A stretch of 21,563 nucleotides of DNA from Sphingopyxis macrogoltabida (GTDB lineage Bacteria; Pseudomonadota; Alphaproteobacteria; Sphingomonadales; Sphingomonadaceae), in the NCBI GenBank assembly GCA_003241685.1, contig QFPJ01000043.1, positions 1-21,563 on the forward strand, written 5' to 3'. Within the stretch, counting starts at the first letter, position 1. Each line of letters starts with the position of its first letter. The notes under the pieces were generated by a model. That model saw nothing but the letters and a program-made list of their open reading frames with translations. It had not been told where the DNA came from and did no database searches. The position numbers and the translations under genes were made by a program. Of the stretch, positions 6,805 through 14,024 are shown piece after piece.

Positions 6805-6816
6805 TGGGGCGCCCCA
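6805..6816. repeat. 12-bp palindrome immediately upstream of the mreB-like start
   Basis: TGGGGCGCCCCA is a perfect palindrome ending 5 bases before the ATG at 6799 and overlapping the alternative ATG at 6817-6815. It occupies the place where a ribosome-binding site would be. It may be an operator or may affect translation; there is no direct evidence for either. Confidence 0.35.
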
Positions 6817-6960
6817 TAATATGCCGCACAAAAGCTGTGCACGGGGAATCGGAGCGCCCGAACGGGGCCCTGCCGAACCCCCATGCGCGGCATGGAAACA
6901 AGCCCGCGCGCCGTCAATCGCGGCAAACGCCGAGCCGTTGGTTTATAGAGGCTGGCGGAG

Positions 6961-7734
6961 TCAGATCAGTCCGGCAAGCGGGCTGGACGGGTCGGCATAG
7001 CGCCGCAGGCCCATGCGGCCCGCCAGATAGGCATCGCGCCCGGCCTCGACCGCCTGCTTCATGGCATGCGCCATCCGCACCGGGTCCTTCGCCTCGGCGA
7101 TCGCGGTGTTCATCAGCACCCCGTCGCAGCCGAGTTCCATCGCCACCGCCGCATCGCTCGCCGTGCCGACCCCGGCATCGACGAGCACCGGCACCGACGC
7201 GCCTTCGACGATCAGGCGAACCGTCACCCGGTTCTGGATGCCCAGCCCCGACCCAATCGGCGCGCCGAGCGGCATGATCGCCACCGCGCCGGCATCCTCC
7301 AGCTGCTTCGCGGCGATCGGATCGTCGACGCAATAGACCATCGGCAGGAAGCCCTCCTTCGCGAGCACTTCGGTTGCCTCCAGCGTCTCGCGCATATTGG
7401 GATACAGCGTCTTGGCCTCGCCCAGCACCTCCAGCTTGACCAGGTCCCAGCCGCCCGCCTCGCGCGCCAGCCGCAGCGTGCGGATCGCGTCGTCGGCGTT
7501 GAAGCAACCCGCCGTGTTGGGCAGATAGGTGATCTTTTTGGGATCGATATAGTCGGTCAGCATCGGCGCGCTCGGGTCCGACACATTGACGCGGCGCACC
7601 GCGACGGTGACGATCTCCGCCCCCGACGCCGCAACCGCCGCGGCATTCTGCTCAAAATCCTTGTATTTGCCGGTGCCGACGATCAACCGCGAGGTGAACG
7701 TCCGTCCGGCGACACGCCATTGATCCGCTGACAA
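6961..7734 (-). CDS. thiG: thiazole synthase
   Basis: ThiG condenses 1-deoxy-xylulose 5-phosphate, dehydroglycine and the sulfur of ThiS-thiocarboxylate into the thiazole phosphate of thiamine. The 257-residue protein is full length. Family features are SRLIVGTGKYKDF (15-27), the Schiff-base lysine in DLVKLEVLGE (Lys100), PMVYCVDDPIAAKQLEDAG and the phosphate-binding LVDAGVGTASDAA. The start is a TTG at 7734: the family N-terminus begins there, no ATG or GTG exists in frame nearby, and GGAGG in the end of thiS lies about 8 bases upstream. The gene begins one base after the thiS stop codon, so the two are translated together. Confidence 0.95.
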   Translation of the reverse strand: MSADQWRVAGRTFTSRLIVGTGKYKDFEQNAAAVAASGAEIVTVAVRRVNVSDPSAPMLTDYIDPKKITYLPNTAGCFNADDAIRTLRLAREAGGWDLVKLEVLGEAKTLYPNMRETLEATEVLAKEGFLPMVYCVDDPIAAKQLEDAGAVAIMPLGAPIGSGLGIQNRVTVRLIVEGASVPVLVDAGVGTASDAAVAMELGCDGVLMNTAIAEAKDPVRMAHAMKQAVEAGRDAYLAGRMGLRRYADPSSPLAGLI

Positions 7735-7735
7735 C

Positions 7736-7936
7736 TCAACCGCCTCCTACGAAATGAACGATTTCCAGCACGTCGCCCTCGGCCAGCGCGACGTCGCCCA
7801 GCGTCGACCGCGGCACGATCGTTCGGTTGCACTCGACGGCGACCTTCTTCACGTCGAGGCCCAGCGACGCGACCAGATCGGCGATGCTGCCCGCCCGCGC
7901 CTGCCGCGGCTCGCCGTTGAGGATGATCGAAATCAC
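7736..7936 (-). CDS. thiS: sulfur carrier protein ThiS
   Basis: A 66-residue ubiquitin-like sulfur carrier. It starts IILNGEPRQARAGSIADLVASLGL and ends VHFVGGG, giving the C-terminal Gly-Gly that is adenylated and converted to a thiocarboxylate for thiazole synthesis. The GTG at 7936 is chosen because the first beta strand starts there. An in-frame ATG at 7993 would add 19 residues (with APPIWAARQKAK) that are not typical of ThiS and would run into the aroQ promoter area. It is directly upstream of thiG. No thiamine-pyrophosphate riboswitch is seen in the about 80-base leader. Confidence 0.88.
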   Translation of the reverse strand: MISIILNGEPRQARAGSIADLVASLGLDVKKVAVECNRTIVPRSTLGDVALAEGDVLEIVHFVGGG

Positions 7937-7953
7937 GAAGCCTGTGCCTTGCT

Positions 7954-7981
7954 TTGCCTTTTGCCGAGCAGCCCATATAGG
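7954..7981 (+). promoter_or_regulatory. candidate promoter for aroQ-accB-accC
   Basis: TTGCCT (7954-7959) and TATAGG (7976-7981) are 16 bases apart in the short divergent gap between thiS and aroQ. A start near 7988 would leave a leader of about 30 bases. The match is reasonable for a housekeeping promoter but rests on pattern alone. Confidence 0.35.
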
Positions 7982-8016
7982 GGGAGCGCGCATCGTAGCA
8001 ACCGAAAGCCCGCCTC

Positions 8017-8457
8017 TTGACCGACCTGCCGACCGTCTTCGTCCTCTCCGGTCCCAATCTGAACCTGCTCGGCACGCGCGAGCCGGAAATCTATGGCCAC
8101 GACACGCTCGACGACATCCACGTCCGCCTGTCGGAGCAGGCGCATGCGCTGGGCCTGGAACTCGACTGCCGCCAGTCGAATCACGAGGGCGATCTGATCG
8201 ACTGGCTGCACGAGGCGCATTTCGCAGGGGCGAAGGCCGTGCTGCTCAATGCCGGCGGCTACACGCACACGTCGATCGCGCTCCACGATGCCATCAAGTC
8301 GATCCGCGTGCCGGTGATCGAGGTGCATCTGTCGGACCCGATGAAGCGCGAATCCTTTCGCCACATCAGCTATGTCGGCATGGCGGCGGCGGCGCATTTC
8401 GCCGGCCATGGCGCGGCCAGCTACACGCTGGCGCTGGACGCCGCCGCGCGTCTCTGA
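8017..8457 (+). CDS. aroQ: type II 3-dehydroquinate dehydratase
   Basis: AroQ dehydrates 3-dehydroquinate to 3-dehydroshikimate in the shikimate pathway. The 146-residue size fits the dodecameric type II enzymes. The active site is visible: GPNLNLLGTREPEIYG with Arg21 and Tyr26, Asn78 in LLNAGGYTHTS, Glu101/His103 in IEVHLSDP and Arg112 in KRESFRHISY. The start is a TTG at 8017: an in-frame stop at 7996-7998 blocks any longer form and no ATG or GTG precedes the conserved VLSGPN. No good Shine-Dalgarno sequence is seen, so the leader may be read poorly or in an unusual way. aroQ-accB-accC is a widely conserved order in proteobacteria. Confidence 0.95.
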   Translation: MTDLPTVFVLSGPNLNLLGTREPEIYGHDTLDDIHVRLSEQAHALGLELDCRQSNHEGDLIDWLHEAHFAGAKAVLLNAGGYTHTSIALHDAIKSIRVPVIEVHLSDPMKRESFRHISYVGMAAAAHFAGHGAASYTLALDAAARL

Positions 8458-8485
8458 CAAGAGGCGCCATCGAACAAAGGGGTCG

Positions 8486-8505
8486 GGCGCCGCTGGAACG
8501 GCGCC
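8486..8505 (+). promoter_or_regulatory. hairpin in the aroQ-accB gap
   Basis: GGCGCCG (8486-8492), loop CTGGAA, CGGCGCC (8499-8505): a perfect 7-bp stem ending 5 bases before the AAGGA ribosome site of accB. It could act on accB translation or RNA stability. There is no T-run, so it is not a classic terminator. Confidence 0.35.
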
Positions 8506-8523
8506 GCAGCAAGGAACAGAGAT

Positions 8524-9000
8524 ATGGGTGACCACAAGGATCACGGCATCAACATCGATCCGGCTTTCGTCCGCGCACTGGCGGAACTGCTCGACGATAC
8601 GCAGCTTTCCGAAATCGAGGTCGAGGACGGCGATCGCAAGGTCCGCGTCGCGCGCACGCTGACCGCCGCGCCTGCCGCACCGGTGGCGCTCGCCGCCGCC
8701 CCTATCGCTGCGCCCGTGGCCGCGCCCGCCGCCGCCGCACCGGCGGCCCCGGCCGCCGACAGCTTCGCCGACGCCGTGAAATCGCCGATGGTCGGCACCG
8801 TCTATCTGGCGCCCGAACCCGGCGCGCCCACCTTCGCCGCCGTCGGTTCGGCGGTGAAGCAGGGCGATACCATCCTGATCATCGAGGCAATGAAGGTGAT
8901 GAACCCGATTACCGCGCCGGCCGCCGGAACGCTGAAGGCGGTGCATGTCGAAAACAGCCAGCCGGTCGAATTCGACCAGCCGCTGTTCACCATCGGCTGA
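8524..9000 (+). CDS. accB: acetyl-CoA carboxylase biotin carboxyl carrier protein
   Basis: AccB carries the biotin that shuttles CO2 between biotin carboxylase and carboxyltransferase in the first committed step of fatty-acid synthesis. The 158-residue protein has an N-terminal segment (about 10-45), an Ala/Pro-rich flexible linker (about 47-78) and the C-terminal biotinyl domain (about 82-158). The biotin-accepting lysine is Lys124 in EAMKVMN, and the 'thumb' (LAPEPGAPTF, 95-104) marks the acetyl-CoA carboxylase type. The ATG at 8524 has AAGGAACAG at good spacing. accC follows after 10 bases. Confidence 0.97.
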   Translation: MGDHKDHGINIDPAFVRALAELLDDTQLSEIEVEDGDRKVRVARTLTAAPAAPVALAAAPIAAPVAAPAAAAPAAPAADSFADAVKSPMVGTVYLAPEPGAPTFAAVGSAVKQGDTILIIEAMKVMNPITAPAAGTLKAVHVENSQPVEFDQPLFTIG

Positions 9001-9010
9001 GGATCAGCCG

Positions 9011-10372
9011 ATGACGATCGAGAAACTGCTGATCGCCAATCGCGGCGAGATCGCGCTGCGTATCCACCGCGCCTGTCATGAAATGGGGATCAAGACGGTG
9101 GCGGTCCATTCGACCGCCGATGCCGACGCGATGCATGTCCGCTTGGCCGACGAGGCCGTGTGCATCGGGCCGCCCGCCGCGAAGGACAGCTATCTCAACA
9201 TTCCGGCGATCATCTCCGCCGCCGAGATCACCGGCGCCGATGCCATCCACCCCGGCTATGGCTTTTTGTCGGAAAATGCGCGCTTCGCGGAAATCATCGA
9301 GGCGCATGGAATCGTCTTCGTCGGTCCGAAACCCGAACACATCCGCACCATGGGCGACAAGGTGGAGGCGAAGCGCACCGCCGTCGCACTCGGCCTGCCC
9401 GTCGTGCCCGGGTCGCCCGGCGCCGTCACCTATGGCGACGAAGCGCGCCGGATGGCGGCCGAAATCGGCTATCCGGTGCTGATCAAGGCGGCATCGGGCG
9501 GCGGCGGGCGCGGCATGAAGGTCGTTCCCGACGAAGACAGCCTCGAAAGCCTGATGGGTCAGGCGTCGAGCGAAGCGGCGGCCGCCTTCGGCGATCCGAC
9601 CGTCTATATGGAAAAATATCTCGGCAATCCGCGTCACATCGAATTCCAGATATTCGGCGATGGCAGGGGCAATGCCATCCACCTTGGCGAACGCGACTGT
9701 TCATTGCAGCGCCGCCACCAGAAGGTGCTGGAAGAGGCGCCCTCGCCCGTCATTTCGGCCGAGGAACGCGCGCGCATGGGCGGCATCTGTGCCGACGCGA
9801 TGGCCAAGATGGGCTATCGCGGCGCGGGAACGATCGAATTCCTGTGGGAAAATGGCGAATTCTTCTTCATCGAGATGAACACCCGCATCCAGGTCGAACA
9901 TCCGGTGACCGAAATGATCACCGGCTTCGATCTGGTCCGCGAGCAGGTTCGCATCGCCGACGGGCTCGGCCTGTCGGTGCGGCAGGAAGAGTTGGAATTT
10001 CGCGGCCATGCGATCGAATGCCGCATCAATGCCGAAGACCCGCGCAGTTTCCTGCCCTCGCCCGGCAAGGTGACCAATTATCATGCCGCCGGCGGCATGC
10101 ACGTCCGCGTCGATAGCGGACTTTATGCCGGCTATTCCATTCCCCCCTATTACGACAGCATGATCGGCAAGCTGATCGTCTATGGCCGCAGCCGCGAAAG
10201 CTGCATGATGCGGATGCGCCGCGCGCTCGAGGAAATGGTGATCGGCGGGGTCAAGACGAATATCCCGCTGCATCAGGCCCTGCTTGCCGATCCCGACGTC
10301 ATCCACGGCGATTACACGATCAAATGGCTGGAGGAATGGCTGGCGCACGAGGATGAGGACGCCGCTTCCTGA
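9011..10372 (+). CDS. accC: acetyl-CoA carboxylase, biotin carboxylase subunit
   Basis: AccC carboxylates the biotin on AccB using ATP and bicarbonate. The 453-residue length is standard. It shows the N-terminal biotin-carboxylase fold (KLLIANRGEIALRI, 5-18), the glycine-rich ATP-grasp loop SGGGGRGMKVV (about 162-172), the catalytic EMNTRIQVEHPVTE (about 288-301) and the C-terminal domain ending near KWLEEWLA. The ATG at 9011 follows GAGGA, which overlaps the accB stop. A frame open further upstream overlaps accB and is not used. A weak GC hairpin follows the stop. Confidence 0.97.
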   Translation: MTIEKLLIANRGEIALRIHRACHEMGIKTVAVHSTADADAMHVRLADEAVCIGPPAAKDSYLNIPAIISAAEITGADAIHPGYGFLSENARFAEIIEAHGIVFVGPKPEHIRTMGDKVEAKRTAVALGLPVVPGSPGAVTYGDEARRMAAEIGYPVLIKAASGGGGRGMKVVPDEDSLESLMGQASSEAAAAFGDPTVYMEKYLGNPRHIEFQIFGDGRGNAIHLGERDCSLQRRHQKVLEEAPSPVISAEERARMGGICADAMAKMGYRGAGTIEFLWENGEFFFIEMNTRIQVEHPVTEMITGFDLVREQVRIADGLGLSVRQEELEFRGHAIECRINAEDPRSFLPSPGKVTNYHAAGGMHVRVDSGLYAGYSIPPYYDSMIGKLIVYGRSRESCMMRMRRALEEMVIGGVKTNIPLHQALLADPDVIHGDYTIKWLEEWLAHEDEDAAS

Positions 10373-10382
10373 CAGGATCGGC

Positions 10383-10399
10383 GGCGCGCGGGCGCCTTT
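10383..10399 (+). terminator. weak candidate terminator after accC
   Basis: GGCGC (10383-10387), loop GCGG, GCGCC (10392-10396), then TTT. The stem is only 5 bp and the T-run 3 bases, so termination efficiency would be low. Confidence 0.3.
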
Positions 10400-10434
10400 C
10401 AAAGCGCAAAAATTTTGGCTATGGGCATAGGTCT

Positions 10435-11793
10435 ATGGTCAAAATCTCCCCCCTTTCCGTACGTCATATGGCGGCGCTTTGCCTCCCGATGACATGGCTG
10501 GCGACGCCGGCACTGGCACAGACGAGCGACGTCAAGGAAGACTCCGTCATCATTCAGCCGGACAAGGTCGCCGACGACGCGCCCGTCGTGGCGACCGAGG
10601 CGTTGATGCCCGCCTGGACGGAAGAGAATGCGACCGCCCTGCTCGGCTATATCGAAAAGGTCGGCGACGAGGGGCTGTTCGCCAAGGATTACGCCCCCGA
10701 CGAACTCGCCGCCGCGATCATGGCAAAGGACCAGGCGCGGCTGGACAAGGTCGCGACAGATACGTTCCTGCTGCTCGCCACGCATCTGCGCGACGGGCGC
10801 ACGCCGAACGCCGCGCGCAAACAATGGTTCATGACCGACAGCGATGCCGATCATATGCCGCTGCTCCACCTGCTCGCAACGGCGCTGACGGACAACAGCA
10901 TCGAAGCGACGCTGGCCGGCTTCGATCCGATCCACCCCGATTTCGCGACGCTGAAGACCGCGCTCAAGGCCGCCAAGACCCCGGCGGAGGCGAACAACAT
11001 CCGCGTCAACATGGAACGCTGGCGCTGGATGCCGCGCGACCTGGGCGCGCGCTATGTCGTCAGCAACGTGCCTGAGTATATGACCCGCGTCATCCACGGC
11101 GGAACCGTCATCGCGACCCACAAGGCCGTGGTGGGCAAGGCGTCGACCCCGACGCCGCAGCTCAATCCGATGGCGACCGGCATCATCGTCAACCCGAACT
11201 GGACGCTGCCGCGCAGCATCATCGCCGAAGGGATCGGGGCAACCATCGCCCGCAGCCCGGCGACCGCGCGCGCGCAGGGCTATACCTGGACCGGCAGCGG
11301 CAAGACGCTGTCGGTGGTGCAGAAGCCGGGGCCGAACAATGCGCTGGGCGTGATGAAGATGGAGATGCTGAACCCGCACGCCATCTATCTGCACGACACC
11401 CCGTCGAAGGGTGCGTTCGGCGCCGCGACGCGCGCCTTCAGCCACGGCTGCATCCGGACCGAACGGGCGCTGCATTTCTCCGGCCTGATGGCGGTGATGT
11501 TCGCGGGCAAAAGCCCCGACGAATTCGGTCAGGCGATCGCCAGCGGCAAGACGACGCGCTTCGGCTTCGATGAACCCTTCCCCGTCTATGTCGCTTATTG
11601 GACGGTGATCCCCGACGGCAAGGGCGGCGTGAAGAAACTGTCGGACCTTTACGGCCGCGACGCGCCGGTCATCGCCAGCTTTGCGAAGCCCGGCCGACCG
11701 ACCGCGACGATCATCGCGCCCGAACCGCCCGCGGTCGTCCCCACGGTTCAGACCACCGCGCGGACGGTCGCGCCGGCAACGGGCGCGCGCTGA
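10435..11793 (+). CDS. YcbB-type L,D-transpeptidase (YkuD domain), exported
   Basis: A 452-residue periplasmic enzyme that makes 3-3 peptidoglycan cross-links or attaches proteins to the wall. A signal peptide (residues 1-28, cleavage after ALA) leads into an alpha-helical scaffold region (about 55-190) and the YcbB marker NMERWRWMPRDLGARYVVSNVP (split over 192-213). The YkuD catalytic domain (about 205-395) has His320 in IYLHDTPSK and the SHGC motif with Cys339. I see no separate peptidoglycan-binding domain, and the C-terminus (about 415-452) is a Pro/Thr-rich tail. The ATG at 10435 has only a weak AGG upstream; a small palindrome (CTATG-GG-CATAG, 10419-10430) occupies this spot. It stands as a single gene. 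Confidence 0.9.
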   Translation: MVKISPLSVRHMAALCLPMTWLATPALAQTSDVKEDSVIIQPDKVADDAPVVATEALMPAWTEENATALLGYIEKVGDEGLFAKDYAPDELAAAIMAKDQARLDKVATDTFLLLATHLRDGRTPNAARKQWFMTDSDADHMPLLHLLATALTDNSIEATLAGFDPIHPDFATLKTALKAAKTPAEANNIRVNMERWRWMPRDLGARYVVSNVPEYMTRVIHGGTVIATHKAVVGKASTPTPQLNPMATGIIVNPNWTLPRSIIAEGIGATIARSPATARAQGYTWTGSGKTLSVVQKPGPNNALGVMKMEMLNPHAIYLHDTPSKGAFGAATRAFSHGCIRTERALHFSGLMAVMFAGKSPDEFGQAIASGKTTRFGFDEPFPVYVAYWTVIPDGKGGVKKLSDLYGRDAPVIASFAKPGRPTATIIAPEPPAVVPTVQTTARTVAPATGAR

Positions 11794-11849
11794 CGGCTTC
11801 ACGCGATTTCCCGCTGTTGCGCGGGATCGATGGACGCTAGGCTGGCGGC

Positions 11850-13010
11850 ATGTCGATGCTGTCCGGTATCCGTATTATCGACCTGACGACGGTCATCTTC
11901 GGCCCCTATGCGACGCAGATGCTCGCCGATCTGGGGGCGGAGGTGATCAAGGTCGAAACGCCGGGACTGGGCGATGTTTCGCGCTATCTGGGCAGCGGGG
12001 TTCCCGATCCGACCATGGGGTCGATCCACCTGACCGTGAACCGCGGCAAGCGATCGATCGCGCTCGATCTCAAGGACCCCGACGACGCCGCCGTTCTGCG
12101 CGGGCTGATCGCGGGCGCCGACGTGTTTTTCCACAATGTCCGCGGCAAGGCGATCGCGCGGCTGGGGTTCGATTATCAGGGCTGCAAGGCGCTGAAGCCC
12201 GACATCATCTATGTCCACGGAACGGGTTTCGGACAGGACGGCCCCTATGCCGACCTGCAGGCCTATGACGACGTCATCCAGGCGGCGACGGGCACCACCA
12301 GCCTGTTGCCGCGCGTCGACGGCGATCCCCGTCCGCGCTATTTCCCCTCGCTGATCGCCGACAAGATCGCCGGCCAGTTCGGCGCGCAGGCGATCCTGGC
12401 GGCGCTGGTGCACAAGCTGCGCACCGGCGAAGGCCAGGCGGTCGAAGTGCCGATGTTCGAATGTTTCGCGGCCTTCATGCTGACCGAACATCTGCGCGAC
12501 GCGACGCTCGATCCGCCGATCGGGCCGGCGGGCTATCCGCGCCAGCTCGATCCGACGCGCCAGCCGTTCCCGACCGCCGACGGCTACCTCGCCATCGTCC
12601 CCTACACCGCCGAATCGACCGCGCGGCTGATGGCGCTGATCGGCAGCGCGGCGCTGCTGACCGACCCAGCCTATGAGGCGGCCAAGGCAATGGGGCAGCA
12701 TATGCCGCTGATCTATTCCGAAATCGCGCGCAAGACGCCGGCAAAGACCAATGCCGAATGGCTGGCCCTGTTCGCGGCGAACGACATCCCGGCAATGGCC
12801 GCGCGCGACCTGCAGGACATATTGGACGACCCGCACCTCGCCGCCACGGGATTTTTCCGGCGCCGCGACCATCCCGACATCGGCGCCTTTCACGAAATGC
12901 AGCCGCCGGTGCGTTATGGCGCGATGACGCCGCAAGATCTGGGCCTGGCACCCAGGATCGACGGCGATGGCGACGCGATCCGGGCGGAACTGACGAAAAT
13001 CGAAGAATAA
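11850..13010 (+). CDS. CaiB/BaiF family (class III) CoA-transferase
   Basis: A 386-residue class III CoA-transferase, a family that moves CoA between carboxylic acids (formyl-CoA/oxalate, carnitine, succinyl-CoA and other donors). Features are the N-terminal SGIRIIDLTTVIFGPYATQMLADLGAEVIKVE (split over 5-36), HLTVNRGKRSIALDLKD, and the catalytic aspartate in PSLIADKIAG (Asp171). The substrate cannot be told from sequence. ATG codons at 11850 and 11856 are both possible, and neither has a strong ribosome site. The next genes encode two MAPEG-family membrane proteins. A hairpin (CGCGGGCG/CGCCCGCG, 13031-13055) separates them from this gene. Confidence 0.9.
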   Translation: MSMLSGIRIIDLTTVIFGPYATQMLADLGAEVIKVETPGLGDVSRYLGSGVPDPTMGSIHLTVNRGKRSIALDLKDPDDAAVLRGLIAGADVFFHNVRGKAIARLGFDYQGCKALKPDIIYVHGTGFGQDGPYADLQAYDDVIQAATGTTSLLPRVDGDPRPRYFPSLIADKIAGQFGAQAILAALVHKLRTGEGQAVEVPMFECFAAFMLTEHLRDATLDPPIGPAGYPRQLDPTRQPFPTADGYLAIVPYTAESTARLMALIGSAALLTDPAYEAAKAMGQHMPLIYSEIARKTPAKTNAEWLALFAANDIPAMAARDLQDILDDPHLAATGFFRRRDHPDIGAFHEMQPPVRYGAMTPQDLGLAPRIDGDGDAIRAELTKIEE

Positions 13011-13030
13011 TCTCCGCCATTGCATCTGCG

Positions 13031-13055
13031 CGCGGGCGGCGTAGCATCGCCCGCG
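13031..13055 (+). terminator. hairpin between the CoA-transferase and MAPEG genes
   Basis: CGCGGGCG (13031-13038), 9-base loop, CGCCCGCG (13048-13055): a perfect 8-bp stem. No T-run follows, so it is a weak terminator, a processing site or a leader structure of the MAPEG gene. Confidence 0.3.
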
Positions 13056-13082
13056 ACCGCAACAGAGAAAATTGGGGGAACC

Positions 13083-13514
13083 ATGTCCAACAGCCTGCTC
13101 GCACCCGGCGCCGTCCTGGTGCTGTGGACCGTCTTCATGTTCGGCTGGGTTGCCGCGACGCGCTTTCCGGCGATGAAAAAGGCGGGCATCGATCTTTCCA
13201 AATCGCCGCCCGGCGGCCGCGGCGCCGATCTGGAAAAAATTCTGCCGCCGGAAACGAACTGGAAGTCGCACAATTACACGCATCGGCTTGAACAGCCGAC
13301 GCTCTTCTATGCCGTGCTGCTGATCCTCAACGCCGTCGGCGGCTATCCCGCCTATGTCGTCTGGCTGGCGTGGGCCTATACCATCCTGCGGATCATCCAC
13401 AGCATCTGGCAATCGACGGTCAATCGCATCCCGGTGCGCTTTGCGCTGTTCTTTGCCTCGACCCTGTGCCTGTTCGTGCTCGCGCTGCTCGCGGTGATCG
13501 CGACCCTGGGCTGA
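13083..13514 (+). CDS. MAPEG-family membrane protein, first of a tandem pair
   Basis: A 143-residue protein with four hydrophobic segments (about 8-26, 72-90, 93-112, 117-141) and the MAPEG-like core HNYTHRLEQPTLFYAVLL (about 63-80). MAPEG proteins are small inner-membrane proteins, some with glutathione transferase or peroxidase activity; many bacterial members have no known substrate. The ATG at 13083 is preceded by GGGGGAA. It is a paralogue of the next gene, sharing WK-x-HNY-x-H-x-x-EQPT-x-FYAV and the RILHS-like helix. Confidence 0.85.
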   Translation: MSNSLLAPGAVLVLWTVFMFGWVAATRFPAMKKAGIDLSKSPPGGRGADLEKILPPETNWKSHNYTHRLEQPTLFYAVLLILNAVGGYPAYVVWLAWAYTILRIIHSIWQSTVNRIPVRFALFFASTLCLFVLALLAVIATLG

Positions 13515-13551
13515 TCGGGCCGAAGAGACCAACAAGAAGGGGGAGAATGTC

Positions 13552-13986
13552 ATGGGAACGAACGCCATATTGGGGCCGGTCGCGACGCTGGCGCTGTGGT
13601 CGATGGTGATGTGGGCCTGGATGTATGCGACGCGCATCCCGGCGATGCAGCGCGCCAGTATCGATGCGAAAAATCTGGTCGGCACGACCGGCCGGGGCCT
13701 CGACGACGTGTTGCCGCCCGAGGTGCAGTGGAAGGCGCATAATTACAACCATCTGATGGAACAGCCGACGGTCTTCTATGCCGTCGCGATCGCGCTGGCG
13801 ATCGGCGGCATGGGCGGCGGGCTGAACGCTCAGCTTGCCTGGGCCTATGTCGCGCTGCGTATCCTGCACAGCCTGATCCAGGTGACGGTCAACCGCGTGA
13901 TGTGGCGTTTCATCGTCTTCGCGCTGGCCAGCCTCGTGCTGCTGGCGCTCAGCCTGCACGCTTTCATCGGGTTCGTGCTGCCTTAG
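13552..13986 (+). CDS. MAPEG-family membrane protein, second of a tandem pair
   Basis: A 144-residue four-helix membrane protein closely related to the gene 37 bases upstream. Shared blocks are ATR-x-PAM, LPPE-x-x-WK, HNY-x-H-x-x-EQPT-x-FYAV and LRI-x-HS-x-x-Q-x-TVNR. The clear ribosome site AGGGGGAG lies about 7 bases before the ATG at 13552. The tandem arrangement suggests a local duplication followed by divergence, and the two may form a hetero-oligomer (MAPEG proteins are usually trimers). Function is not known. Confidence 0.85.
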   Translation: MGTNAILGPVATLALWSMVMWAWMYATRIPAMQRASIDAKNLVGTTGRGLDDVLPPEVQWKAHNYNHLMEQPTVFYAVAIALAIGGMGGGLNAQLAWAYVALRILHSLIQVTVNRVMWRFIVFALASLVLLALSLHAFIGFVLP

Positions 13987-14003
13987 CACGTGACGGCACC
14001 GGC

Positions 14004-14016
14004 CCGCTTGAAGCGG
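14004..14016. terminator. small inverted repeat between convergent genes
   Basis: CCGCTT-G-AAGCGG is a 6-base inverted repeat with a 1-base centre in the 38-base gap between the second MAPEG gene and the RlmD-like gene. It is too short to be sure of terminator function. Confidence 0.25.
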
Positions 14017-14024
14017 TAGATTCT

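Noticed and set aside
7937..8016. Possible thiamine-pyrophosphate riboswitch upstream of thiS
   Set aside because: The gap is only 80 bases and lacks the conserved CTGAGA and ACCTGATC elements.
10399..11802. 467-codon minus-strand frame opposite the L,D-transpeptidase
   Set aside because: It is antisense to a gene with a signal peptide and the SHGC motif, and shows no independent features.
11799..13685. Very long open frame on the minus strand opposite the CoA-transferase and MAPEG genes
   Set aside because: It is antisense to well-supported genes, is rich in Arg/His/Gln as expected for a GC-rich shadow frame, and has no family motif or ribosome site.
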